From Allodiplogaster sudhausi (lineage: Eukaryota; Nematoda; Chromadorea; Rhabditida; Diplogasteridae): a DNA stretch of 64,000 nt. Below the pieces are notes generated by a model. That model did no database searches. It was not told the DNA's origin and was given only the letters and a program-made list of their open reading frames with translations. Made by a program: the position numbers and the translations under genes. The stretch spans positions 1,642,501-1,706,500 of the forward strand of contig CALZFC010000243.1 in assembly GCA_945643635.1 (NCBI GenBank), read 5' to 3'. Shown here piece by piece: positions 11,539-22,257 of the stretch. The number at the start of each line of letters is the position of its first letter. Positions within the stretch are counted from its first letter, which is position 1.

Positions 11539-14500
11539 CTCTGTAAATGAAAGTTAGCTAACTGACAGGATTGTTGACACAAGAAGGCTAACTGACAGGA
11601 GTTTGCCTTAAAGAAGGCTTACTGACAGGATTGCACACACCGGAAAGGCTAACTGGTAGGATTGAAAAAAGTGGAATGCAAATTGGTAGGAGTTTCGCTT
11701 GGAAGGCCTATCAGTAGGTTTTGGAAGGCTAATTAATAGGGTGCGACGCGGTCGCGGTAGCGGTTATCACGGAAGCGATTATTTCGTGGTCGTTGCTGTT
11801 GCTTTTGATAGAATGTTCTCCTTGTCGTGCACGTTCTCATTACCATGCATTTGCGCCTAATTATATGCTTATTTCGCTTTAGACTGATGGTGAGAGCAAT
11901 TATACAGGCACGTTTCGCGCGGCGTCACACCTTGCTGCTCATTCAGCACTGCGAAGAGCTCCTCGCACTCCTTCTGATCGATCCATCTCGAGTCGCTGTT
12001 ATTTGGTCGGCTCTTCTCGTCTCTTCATCCAGCAAAGCCCCTAAAGAATAGAATTCCTGTGAGATCGGTCAAGTTATTATTTGATTACCTTTCTCTCAGT
12101 TTTGAGTAACCTGGTATTTTTTAATAAGTGCGAATCATACATGCCAAGCAAAAGATTCATTTTTTTTAAACACTTTTTTCGTTATTCCAGTGAATCCTGT
12201 ACACAAGGTACAGTATTCTTACCTTGTGTACAGTATTCTTGACTAGCTAAAAAAAATTGTCTTCAGCTAATTGCAAATGTTGCCTTAAGTACAGGATTAC
12301 AGATGCTTCTCCTCGAGGAGCACGCAGCCACTCTCGCTGCTAACATGGAGGCTTCCCTCTGCAGTCCATCCCTGCTCGAGTTACGTCATGTTCTCTGGTA
12401 AGCTTGCGGAGGCCGTCGCTGCTCATTCGGAGAGGATTCTTTGTCAGATCACTCTTCCTTCTGGTACTGATAAAGGATTGATAGATATTTCTTCACCTTC
12501 AGTTTTTTTATCTGTTCGATTTCATAGTACCCCTTTTATCCCTTCAAAATGTAAAATGAAGCTCTTATCTGATCTTTACTTTCCCCGTTGCCAGAGGCGA
12601 TTTCTACCGCCGCGGCGAGCATCTCATGCTGAGATTGCGTGAGAAGGAGAAGGAGGGAGAGAAGGAGAAAAAAAGAAAGAGCAGTACATCTCGCTCTCTT
12701 CAGCTGCTGCTCTACTCTATGGTGGTTGTCGCTCCATTCTCTGCATCTCTGTATGTCTCCTGCTGTGCGTGTATCTTCCTTTCTTCCGCCATTCCTTCCC
12801 TCTCCTCTGAATATCTTCAGAGTGATTACTTGGTGCGAGTGGCCGAGCCGGATGAAGAAGTCGGGTGTATCCACTACGAGAGCTTCCCTCTGGTGGTAGA
12901 GATGCAGGCTGATCAGCTCTGCCGTCTCGTAGCTCATTAGCACTCCATCACCAATCTGCAGGACTACGGATTGTCAGTTTAACTGGCCAACTCTTTTGTT
13001 GCCTGAACACCTCGATTTTTGGGAAGACTAAGTTTGTAATGCTTCTCTCCAATTCTACGAGACTGTTTTCTCAGCCTGTATGCTCTCTCTCTCTCGCTCT
13101 CTTTCTTTCTCTCTCTCTCTCTCCCTCTCTCTCCTAGATGGTGGCTCTTCTCCGCTGTCCCAGCAGCTCCTCTGCTCGTGAAGTGGCTGTTTCTCCTCTC
13201 TCACATTCGTTAGAATGCGTCGTCTGCTCGGTCTTCTCTATTCTCAGGACGAAGACGCTGCTGACCATCTGGTGGTCGTTGCTGAGAAGCTTTCTCGAGA
13301 ACTTGGTATCTTACAGTTCTTTTTTTCTTAATCCTAATTTTATTACATTCTTACAATTAGATATTGCTTATATAAACTGGGGTATTACTTCTAAGGATAA
13401 ACAAATTCACCATGTCCTATCGGGGTAGTCATTTCGTGTTAAAAAAAATCCCATTGAATAAATGAGAATAAAATTTCTTTTTTGCACTTTTATCTTCACA
13501 CTGCAGGTTGGCAGGGACATCTATCGACTGAAGGCGTGAATCCGAATCTTCTCTGTCTGCTCCGCCACGATGTATGAGACGCAGATCGTGCCGGTCGAGA
13601 AGGAGGAAAAGGTACCCCGCCAATCTGGGCCCTTTTTCTTTTTTTGTTATTTTGTTTTCCAACGTGGGTTTAGATGAATCTTAAGATGAATGTGTAATCA
13701 ATCCTAATGTTGCATCTATCTTTCTCTCTGAAGCCTTCAACAAGAAATTTCATTGCGCATAATAGATTTGTAGATATTGTATGTTTATTATTTGTGTGAT
13801 GGGGAAGAAGGTTCTCTCTTTAGACTGATTGTGAGATGCAGCGAGTTGATCTGCTGGAGGAAAAAGATGGATTTTATAGGAATCTTTCAAGGAAGGCGAA
13901 CGAAGATGACCGCTCCTAGCTGATGTCGTACTGGTGCCACAAGTTCGAGCAGTAAGCAGTCAGTGAGAATGGAGAGATTGTTTAGCATTTCTTTTCATTT
14001 GAATTTTACTGACTAGATGTTTTTTTTATTTGAATTATTTCTTTTTCGACGCATTTTATGTCTGTAGGGGCCATTTTTATGAGTTATAAGAAAGTGATAC
14101 TGTAAAGTGGGATGTTTCCTTACTACTTTTAATACGATTGCAGATACTTGCTGTCAGATGGCCCTCCCCTCTTCGCAGTCCATCCACGAAGCCCGACAGC
14201 AAGTCGCCCTTCCTCTTCGCATGAAAGAAACACGAAGCTCGCATCGTTTCCTCGCGAGTAACAAGGCCATGGTCTTGGCAAACATTTCGCCAGCTATTTC
14301 ATCATTCCTGTTGGACTCGAATCTTTATTCCTTCCTTCATTATGCTTTATTTTAGATGGAAATACCTGCTATTTCTTTAGTAGAAGCAAATCTTGCGGTT
14401 TTTACCTAGTTCTTTGCAACAATGCGACTTTATTATAGGATATTCCTTGTAACTTGGTTGGTAGTGATTGGTTGAGAATGTTCATCTTGATAACCAAACA

Positions 14501-15041
14501 AATAGCTCAGTTTAGTCTCTATTATAAGAGTTGCTGTTGCATTACAGTGCTGGTGAGCTGTCCTTGCGTTGCTATTGCTGATTTCCTTTGGGAAGCTGCA
14601 ATAACTAGCTCAACGTTCATGTTGTACTCTTGAAAACGCTGATTTTTCCTTTAGTGCTTTTGTTTGTTCTTCCCCTTTTGTTCTTTTCCCTTTAGTAAGG
14701 CTGATTTCCTTGTACGTTCTTGTTTAGACCCGTCCCTTAGCTTTTCATCCATTGTTAGATAATATTATTGCTACAAATAGCTGTTATTGCGGTAGGTGTA
14801 TGTCCAAAAAAAATGCTAGATATAAAGTGTGTTTCTGCATCGTGCATAATACAGAGTGACATTTACAAATTGAGTGCAGAATAATAAGAAGATGAATGGT
14901 CATATTTATAAATAGCACCTAGTGCATCTAACGAAACAATCCTGCCAGTTAGCCTTCCTACGCGCTTTTGGAAGGCTAATCGACAGGCGTGCTGACAGGC
15001 CTTCCACAATCCTGTCAGTTAGCTAACTTTCATTTACAGAG
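11539..15041. mobile_element. 3.5-kb TIR element with AACTGACAGGA subterminal repeats
   Basis: A stretch of about 36 bp beginning CTCTGTAAATGAAAGTTAGC at 11539 is found as its exact reverse complement ending at 15041. Inside each end lie degenerate tandem units around GGCTAACTGACAGGATTG: about six on the left (11555-11735) and about four on the right (14935-15030). The interior holds AT-rich sequence and GC-rich exon-like pieces on the plus strand. No transposase motif was found, so it is probably a non-autonomous cut-and-paste element. No clear target-site duplication was seen, so the exact ends remain open. Confidence 0.72.
12304..14330 (+). pseudogene. Exon-like gene fragments carried inside the 3.5-kb TIR element
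   Basis: Separate GC-richer segments have protein-like composition and splice-like borders. They include one starting MLLLEEHAATLAANMEAS (12304), then KLAEAVAAHSERILCQ in a shifted frame (12403-12450), GDFYRRGEHLMLRLREKEKE (near 12597), SDYLVRVAEPDEEVGC (12823-12939, ending in a stop), MRRLLGLLYSQDEDAADHLV (13215-13306, followed by GTATC), VDLLEEKDGFYRNLSRK (near 13840, followed by a stop), and a piece around 14146. The pieces lie in different frames with in-frame stops, so they do not make one protein. I do not recognise the source gene. They look like captured, decayed exons; a heavily diverged living gene is less likely. Confidence 0.4.
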
Positions 15042-15564
15042 CGATTGTACCATTAATTTGTATATTACCAAACAAATAATTGAGTACGCAACAGTTTTGC
15101 TTTACAGAGTCTAAAACACATTGTCTTACCAAATTAATATTTAAGATAGATGAAAAAAGGTTAAATAAGAATGCGTCTTTATGCAAATATATATATTTTA
15201 TATGAGTGAATTGCTCAAATGACTAATTGTATGAACACATAATAAAACACTTGCATTCCGATTTGTCTGCTATTTGAGAAGCATTTGGTATTCCAAGAAG
15301 TCAAACGAATTCTTACTGTCTACTAATAAGGCGACGAGTTTGTCGGAGGTAGCTGTAATAGAGACATATTTAAATTATTTTTTCCTGTTCGGATTTAAAG
15401 AACCAAAGTATAGTACGAGAGTATATGCATGCATTACGAGAGATATCGGCATACTGCGATAACACTTACACGGGTTTTCTCGACAAACTCCATTCCTCAT
15501 TCCTCATTCCTCATTCTCAACTTCATCGCGTCTGGTCGGCTCTCGCTCCGGCTCTCGACAGAAA

Positions 15565-16071
15565 ATGAATCCCTGCCCGTCGCTTGGACAACCGGGCAGA
15601 GTATTCGTCCGTGTGATGCAGCAAGATCTTCGCATCGGCTTTCTGAACTGCCGAACGATCCGAACGGCCGACAGACTCGTCGAATTTGAGGACGCTGTCA
15701 GTTCTGTACCATTTGATGTCATCGGTCTTTCAGAAGTTCGGCGCCCAGGGCTTACCGCTGTCACATTAAAGGCATCAGGACATCATCTCTTCGCATATGG
15801 TGAGGCTTCTTCAAAGGGAACTGGCTTCTACGTCCATAAGAAATGGGCCGGTCACTGCGATTTTCATCATATCTGTGACCGACTATCTTTTCTTGATGTG
15901 ACGTTGGACCGATGCCAACTACGCCTCATTGTCTGCTACGCCCCCACATCGGCATACTGCGATAACACTTACACGGGTTTTCTCGACAAACTCCAGACGC
16001 TGCTCGTTAACTCTGCTGAAATGTTCGTTAATTCCATTAATAAACGCCACCGCAACATTTTAGCGTATTGA
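15565..16071 (+). pseudogene. RTE-type non-LTR retrotransposon, endonuclease fragment
   Basis: A 168-residue frame carries apurinic-like endonuclease motifs of RTE/BovB elements: IGFLNCRTIRTADRLVEFED, then DVIGLSEVRRPG (catalytic Glu), GTGFYVHKKWAG, and LRLIVCYAPTS. These are the early motifs of the domain; the later histidine motifs and the whole reverse transcriptase are missing, because the frame ends where segmental copy D starts. About 45 bp near its 3' part (CATACTGCGATAACACTTAC onward at 15949) also occurs upstream at 15447 as a direct repeat, followed by ATTCCTC repeats. It is a truncated insertion, not an active element. Confidence 0.8.
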
Positions 16072-16597
16072 CAGTAGCAGCGATTAATTCAGGAGTTTTG
16101 CAGTAATTCTAATATGAAAATAACAACATAATACCTTGATTAAGAATACCGACAAAGCAGATTTGATTATCAATCAACGCAAGCAATCATCGGCATCAGG
16201 CAGGAACGAAGCTGCCTTCTCTTCGTCCCGTTACTTGCACCATCACTCATCCATGATCTAGGCAGTTCAACATCCGAAAAATACGCCAGGCAAATTGGGT
16301 AAAACAAATTGGATTAGTGGAAAATTAAGTGGTCTCTCTTCTGTTCATAAAATAAATTTATTTCAACGTTTTATTTTGGCCAATGCAATCAATGACTATG
16401 CCAACTGTCTCTCAAAACAATATTGATCTTGTTTCGCAATCTTTTGAGAATACATTTCTTTAGCAGTCCCTCCTGATTTGAATATGCGTCCTCGAAGTTT
16501 GTCCTTCCAAAGGTAAGTCGTAACGGATAAAAGTATGTATGGTATTAACTTTCTCTCTTTCTCCTCTCTCTCGCTCTCTTTCTCTCTCGCTCGCTCG

Positions 16598-16628
<31 letters not shown>

Positions 16629-16890
16629 CCGGAATCAAACCCGCAATACGACGGTCAAGGGCTGGCCGAAATTCACTCTATAAAACATAAATAATATAAT
16701 ATTCCATAGGATAAAAACAAATCTTTATTTCTATTCTTCTTCGCTCTCTATGTGCTCAACTGGCAATTTTTGAACTCTAAGCGCGCGAAAAGTACTGCTA
16801 CTTGCCACAGTTTCTTTTTTTCCGTAAGACAGCTTTTCCTTTATTTTGAAGGGCGTTTTTTTGTGTTCCAAAGTTTTGATTGCTTTATTT
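16060..16890. repeat. Copy D of the segmental module, running into helicase pseudocopy 2
   Basis: Starts at ATTGACAGTAGCAGCGATTA and follows the same order as copy B: module, (CT)n tract (16550-16630), AATCAAACCCGCAATA, TTTATTTCTATTCTTCTTCG, TTTATTTTGAAGGGCG, then the helicase start. It joins the RTE fragment abruptly at its left end. Confidence 0.75.
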
Positions 16891-16894
16891 CAAG

Positions 16895-17245
16895 ATGGCA
16901 GACGATGACGAGTACGATTCGTTTGACGACGAGGTTGTTTTTGTGCCGATCAGGAAAAAGGAGGATAAGGATAGCAAGGAGGAGACACCAGAGCCAGAGC
17001 CAGATGATATCCCGGATACCCCTCCGCCGATCTCGGATAGAACTGATCTGGATGTCCGCGAAACTCCGCCTCCTCCGGAAGAGGAAGACGGAGAAGGCGA
17101 TGAAATGCCGGCAACGGCCCAAGCTTCGTGACATTAACGATGTCCTTGGCAAGAAGTCAAATAACGGGGGCAGAAGTGTTGTCGACGATTCGATTTTGGC
17201 AAACACTGGTTTCAAGTTTGAGAAAGCTAGTACAATCAAGTGATA
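16895..17245 (+). pseudogene. Broken copy 2 of helicase exon 1
   Basis: Starts MADDDEYDSFDDEVVFVPIR exactly like the intact gene and has the same upstream TTTATTTCAAG context. It follows exon 1 through DVRETPPPPEEEDGEGDEMP, then loses about 25 bases (the TPPPAPER part), which shifts the frame to TAQAS-stop. Downstream bases still align (CTTCGTGACATTAACGATGT) until about 17200, after which sequence unrelated to the helicase follows. No exon 2 remains. It is a dead first exon with its own copied 5' flank; transcription from the copied promoter is possible but unseen. Confidence 0.85.
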
Positions 17246-17309
17246 ACGGACGACCATTTGAATGTATATTCATGCATAGGTATGTATATTACGAGAAATA
17301 TCATAAGAA

Positions 17310-17503
17310 ATAGATTAACAGGCCACGGTTAGCAAATTGGCGTTTACAAACATACATAACTGAAAACATGAAGCTACGTTTAATTTGTATAAGAAATCAA
17401 TAGAATGACGCGTTATTTTCCTACCTGAATTTCCGCTTCTTAGACTTAGACTGCTGTAGATCTTTCCTCTCTTAATTGTTTCCCTCTCTTTCTCCGTCCC
17501 CTC

Positions 17504-17543
<40 letters not shown>

Positions 17544-17946
17544 CTTCTTTTCTCCCTCTCTCTCTCTAATTCTTTTCTCTCTAATTATGTGCATTCATCT
17601 CCACAATTCGCAGTGTTTCTCCTTGATTTCCTACCTCCTTTCATCCATAAATCATCATGAGAATAATATATGTATGTTTCTGAACTGCATCAAATGTTCA
17701 TTAATTTATCAGAAGTATTGCTTGTAGCTTGCTATCCATTTATAAACTCCACCGCGACATTTTGCTGGATTGACAGTAGCAGCGATGAATTCAGGAGTTT
17801 TGCAGTAATTCTCATATGAACATAACAACATAATGCCTTGATTAAGTAGACCTACAGTCAGATTTGATAGTCAATCAACGTAAACAATGGCAGCATCGGG
17901 CAGGAACGAAGCTGCCTTCTCTTCTTTCCGTTACTTGCACCATCAC
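17310..17946. repeat. Copy E (left part) of the segmental module, upstream of the real helicase
   Basis: Matches copy B from GGCCACGGTTAGCAAATTGG through the (CT)n tract and the shared module. It is cut at TTACTTGCACCAT by the 4.1-kb element and resumes at 22043 with CATCCATGATCTAGGCAG, running to about 22258. Beyond the foldback element it continues at about 25063 into the 5' flank of the intact helicase. With both insertions removed its order equals copies B and D. Confidence 0.72.
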
Positions 17947-18717
17947 ACAGAAAACGATGTGACATGGGATGTCACAATTTCATGTCACAATAATGTACCG
18001 ATTTTACGCCGGTACATATGTGTTCCACCCCATGTCACAATTTATGTTCCATAAAATTGTGACCTCCAGTGAAACAGAAGTGTGGCGCGCCATGTCACAT
18101 TTTTCGAGCGGGGAGCGCAACGTATCCCAGCAAAAATGTGACATTGCATGTCACAATTAGGCTGCAGCACAAAAAATGTGACATCCCCTCACCATTAGCT
18201 CCGCCCCTTTTTCTCTCCCTCCCCTTCTTCCATTCCTCGAATTATTGATTCATTTAATGCGATATTATGCATACCAATGGCATTTAATAACAAAAAAAGA
18301 ATTATTCATTAAATTAGTGAGATCTTCAAAAGAATACAGCAACAACTCAACACATTCACAAGAAAACAGTAACATGTTAACACACTTACAAGATAACAGC
18401 GCCGAGTCAAGAAGAATTTGGTCTACTTAATCATGATAAATGACGTTACTGGTCATAAAACAACAAGAATTAATACATCCTGTAAAGAATGTTTTTCTTA
18501 GTAAGGATATGTCTATATTACCAGTTACTTTCGGAATAAATCTTGGAAATTAAAATTCGATGGGTCTAAAATTAAAGAAACTTCTAGCATGAAAGCAATT
18601 TATAAAATGAAAGAATCATTTACAAAGATGAAAGAAAGTTCTCAAGTGAAATAAGAAAATTTTGAAATGTAAGAGTCAACAAGAAACTGTGATCTAATGA
18701 GAACAGCTTGGCCTCTA

Positions 18718-21690
18718 TTCGGCCATAATGGCCTCCAACTTGCGGTAGATGAGCCCTGCATCTCTTGATAAGGGCTCCGGAGTGCGGATGCGCTCGACCC
18801 AGCTGCGCGCATCGGTGCCAAGTCCGAGCATGCGCTTGCGAGGCCGGGAGGGCGGCGTGAAGAAGGGTTCGCCCGTCCCGCGCACTATGATCGAGTCATC
18901 GGGGATGTCGGCTGGTGGACGGCGGTTACTGGAAAGAGAGAGAGAGACAGAGAGAGAGAGAGAGAAAGAGAGAAGGTAGAGAGAGAGAGAGAGAAAGGGA
19001 GAGAGAGATACTAGAGATAGACAGCTAGAGAGACTGCGTGTCGTACGCTGACTATTATTCCTATTTTTCAAATGAAACAAAATATTGGATAATCAAGAAT
19101 ACATTAACAGAAGTAGCCTGTTGTATACAATACACGTTACCATAAAAAAAGAAATATACTCACAAAGTCGCGCAGCCAGGACCGCCGCCACCAGGTCCGA
19201 GCGTCGTCGAAGGCGCCAGCAAAGAAGCTGAGGGCCGGGAGCACTTCCATCCACTCCTGAATTAGATTCTACCTCCTTTATATATCATTAGTTTTTGATA
19301 CAAAAAAACCCTTGGTCAGCAAAAGTATTTTTGTAAAAGGTTTACCCCACTTAACAGTGAAATAAAGTTAATTCCTATCACAAATCTATCTAATTTCGTG
19401 ACAGAATAATACCGGTTGGCGAAGGAACGCACAAAAAAACTTTATTTTAGAAAATAATATGAGTAAAAAACGTCATCGGAACTTAGAAGGAATATGTCGT
19501 ACCTTTTCTCAGGTGGGAAGGAAGGCGGAGGAAGAAGAAGCCGAACACCCTCACGAGCTCGCCGTCAACCTGTCGCTCCGACTACTCCCGTCCTCTTCTT
19601 CGAGCTCGGCACGTTACTCGTGCTGAAATAAGCAACAATTTATAAAGTATTTATTACAATTTACAACAATTAAAGAAAGCACATTCCTATCACACATCTG
19701 AGCTATCTAATCCAGGGTATGAAAGGCACTGTCGAGGACCCTGAGAACTAGGATGGGGAAGGAGGTATTTAACCCGGAAACCAGGGTGGGATTGCTAATT
19801 GATACTCAAAAACATGGTGAGGAAGGGCTTCGGGGAGGACCAAAACCAGGGTGGGTACTGTCAAATCGACAGAATCTTTTTTCCCCTGATCTAATTTCCT
19901 AACAAAATAATATAGGTTGGGGAAGGTACGCGATAGAACCTTTTTTTAAAGAAAATAAATGATTAAAAAAAATCCCAAAGGAACATAAAAAGAATAAGTT
20001 GCACCTTTTGAAGAAGGGAAGGAAGGCGGCACGTGAAGAAGACGAACTCCCTCACGAGTTCGCCGCCCACTCGTCTCCCCGTGGACTCCGGTCCTCTTCA
20101 TCGAGCACGCGCTGAAATAAGCAACAATTTATAAGAAATACCGACAAAAGGTAACTAATTGGGGGGGGGGTAAAAAGGAACCAGGTTAAGCCAGGGAATT
20201 TTGGACTACAGTAATCTCAATGAGTACGGTACATGGAAACAAGTCTTGTTAATGCAATTATTTAAATCGAATCTTATATTACTTTTTAGTATCAGGAATA
20301 ATGTTTTCAATAAACCAATATCCTTTATAAAAAGTAATAAAAAAATAATTATCATTACTACGATAACCACTAAAAATTTTCGAAATGATTTATAAATTTT
20401 GACTCAACTCTTTCTCCAAAGGGCTTAACTATAAATGGGACAGATTTCAAAATACAAACAACAAGCAAGAATTCTCAATGAAATTGTTACTTATATGAAT
20501 AAATTGACGATTTAAAAAAACAACGCTCCCACAGCATTACGCTAACCGGCTCCACTTCTTCGTCCTCAACGTGCCAAGCGCGATGCCGCCCATGGCCTTC
20601 AGTAGCAGGAAGGTCTCGCTCGTCACAACTGAAACAACAAAGGAGATTCAATAACCCGGTCTATTGCACCACCCAAAGCAAGTTGCGCCGCAACAGTATA
20701 CATTCTTTAGCAAGCTACCATGAGGCTGCTTCCAACTAATATACCCGTTTTATTTTTTTTCTAATACGTTCGAATAACGGATTAGATAAAAGAAACTTTT
20801 TTTTAGAAAAAAAATACTCACAAACTCGGAGAGATCCACCAGTTCCGCCACTGCCAGGAAGCCGCCGCGAAGAAGCCACGGCGAGGTCCGACGACCAGCA
20901 GGCCTCCATCCATCATCCATCAACTCCTGAATGCGATTATCTTTCATTTATCTATTAATTTCTTTTAAATTATAGAAACAACGAAAACCGTGGGCCATTT
21001 TTTGAGGAGGGAGGGGGTTCAACGCGGTTTTCAAAAGCCCGACGCGAGGGTTCAACACATGCACCGACCATTTTTTTTCTGGAAAAAAATTTCCTTGGGG
21101 GGGGGCGGAATTTGTTTTCAGGGAAGATATTGAGAGATAAAAAAGGAAAAGGGAAAGACGGACTATAAGGCGGGTTTTTTTTTCAGGAAAACAAATTCCA
21201 TCGAGGAGGAGCTAAATTTGTTTGAAGGCAAGAATTTGCGAAATAAAAAAAAGCAAAATGGAAACAAGGACTATAAGGTGGTTTTTTTCCAGGTAAGGGG
21301 CGGAAAGTAGGACCAACCTTGTTCCGATGCGGTGAAGTCGACGGCGGATTCCGGCGCCAGTCGTGCCGTTGACATGTTGTCGGGCGGCCCGCGTCATCGA
21401 CAAGAAGAGCGACCTGATAATAAAGGATATATTCAACATATTTAATAATGCTAATATTATTACTCATTCGGTAGAAAAGAATGACGAAAGTACTTGTAAA
21501 GCATAAAAACTGCAATAGAAACTTGCATGAATCAACATTGACAAATCAGCTTTTTAATACCAGAAGCGGGATGAATAAGTTAAACGTTTAAATTACTTAC
21601 TATGAGCAGCAAAGTCTCCAGTCATCCTCGCGGGTGCAAAGTAGCAGCTTCGGCTGCCTACGCGGCCCGGGATGACTCCCGCTTTCTAAC
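18718..21690 (-). pseudogene. Multi-exon-like unknown coding fragments inside the 4.1-kb element
   Basis: On the minus strand a run of GC-rich, exon-like blocks is bounded by CAG and GTGAGT-like signals: about 21690-21600, 21417-21300, 20930-20820, 20628-20535, 20112-20000, 19622-19505, 19262-19169 and 18929-18718. The last block is the most convincing, reading RPPADIPDDSIIVRGTGEPF to YRKLEAIMAE-stop after a (CT)n tract and CCAG. Blocks near 19262 and 20930 both begin CAGGAGT and end TTTGTGAGTAT, and blocks near 19622 and 20112 are clear duplicates. I recognise no domain. It could be a captured host gene, a duplicated pseudogene, or a functional cargo gene. Confidence 0.4.
19370..20135. repeat. 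Internal tandem duplication of about 500 bp
   Basis: Sequence at about 19385-19645 recurs diverged at about 19895-20130. Paired landmarks are CTAATTTCGTGACAGAATAA versus CTAATTTCCTAACAAAATAA, the GGAAGGAAGGCGG block, and CTGAAATAAGCAACAATTTA. It lies wholly inside the 4.1-kb element and duplicates one exon-like block. Confidence 0.65.
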
Positions 21691-22257
21691 TGAAACAAAA
21701 GAGCAGAATCGGTACGCTTACACGTTATAAATATCATATCACAAAGCTATTCAATACTACAAACATGAAATAAACAAAAGGATAAGTTTTAAGTGTTTGT
21801 TAACCCGAGATTTTCTTTTGAAAATTAAACGTTCCGTTCAAATGATAATTCCGAATATTTTTTAAACATGGTCAAAAGTGGTACAATGTCACATTTTCTG
21901 TTCTCGCACGGCCTCGTCTCCCTTTACCACCAAAATGTGACATCCGGTGTCACAATTCTCTTCGGCGGCCGCTTGCGTGTCACATTTTTGGTCACAATTT
22001 TGGATGGAACATTAAATGTGCGTCACAATTTTTTTCTGTGTGATCAGTCATCCATGATCTAGGCAGCTCAACATCCAAAAATACGCAAGGCAAATTGGGT
22101 AAAACAAATAGGATTAGTGGAAAATTAAGTGCTGTCACTTCTCTTCTAAAAAAAATATATTTCGACATTTTTTTTCTTTTTGCCAACACAAAGACTGTCT
22201 GTCAAAAACGTTATTGATTTTGTCGAAAACTATTTCGAAATATTTGTAGAATAAACT

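Larger units (their letters stand above)
17947..22042. mobile_element. 4.1-kb TIR DNA transposon with TGTCACA subterminal repeats
   Basis: The left end reads CACACAGAAAA (17947) and the right end TTTTCTGTGTG (22042), a perfect 11-bp inverted repeat flanked on both sides by AT. The insertion interrupts segmental copy E, and other copies show the empty site (CACCATCACTCATCC). The first 240 bp hold about eight copies of a motif around TGTCACAATT in both orientations, and the last 180 bp about six. Such clusters are typical transposase-binding subterminal repeats. The interior contains minus-strand exon-like sequence and internal duplications but no recognisable transposase, so a non-autonomous or gene-carrying element is likely. 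Superfamily is unclear; 2-4 bp target duplication is possible. Confidence 0.78.
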
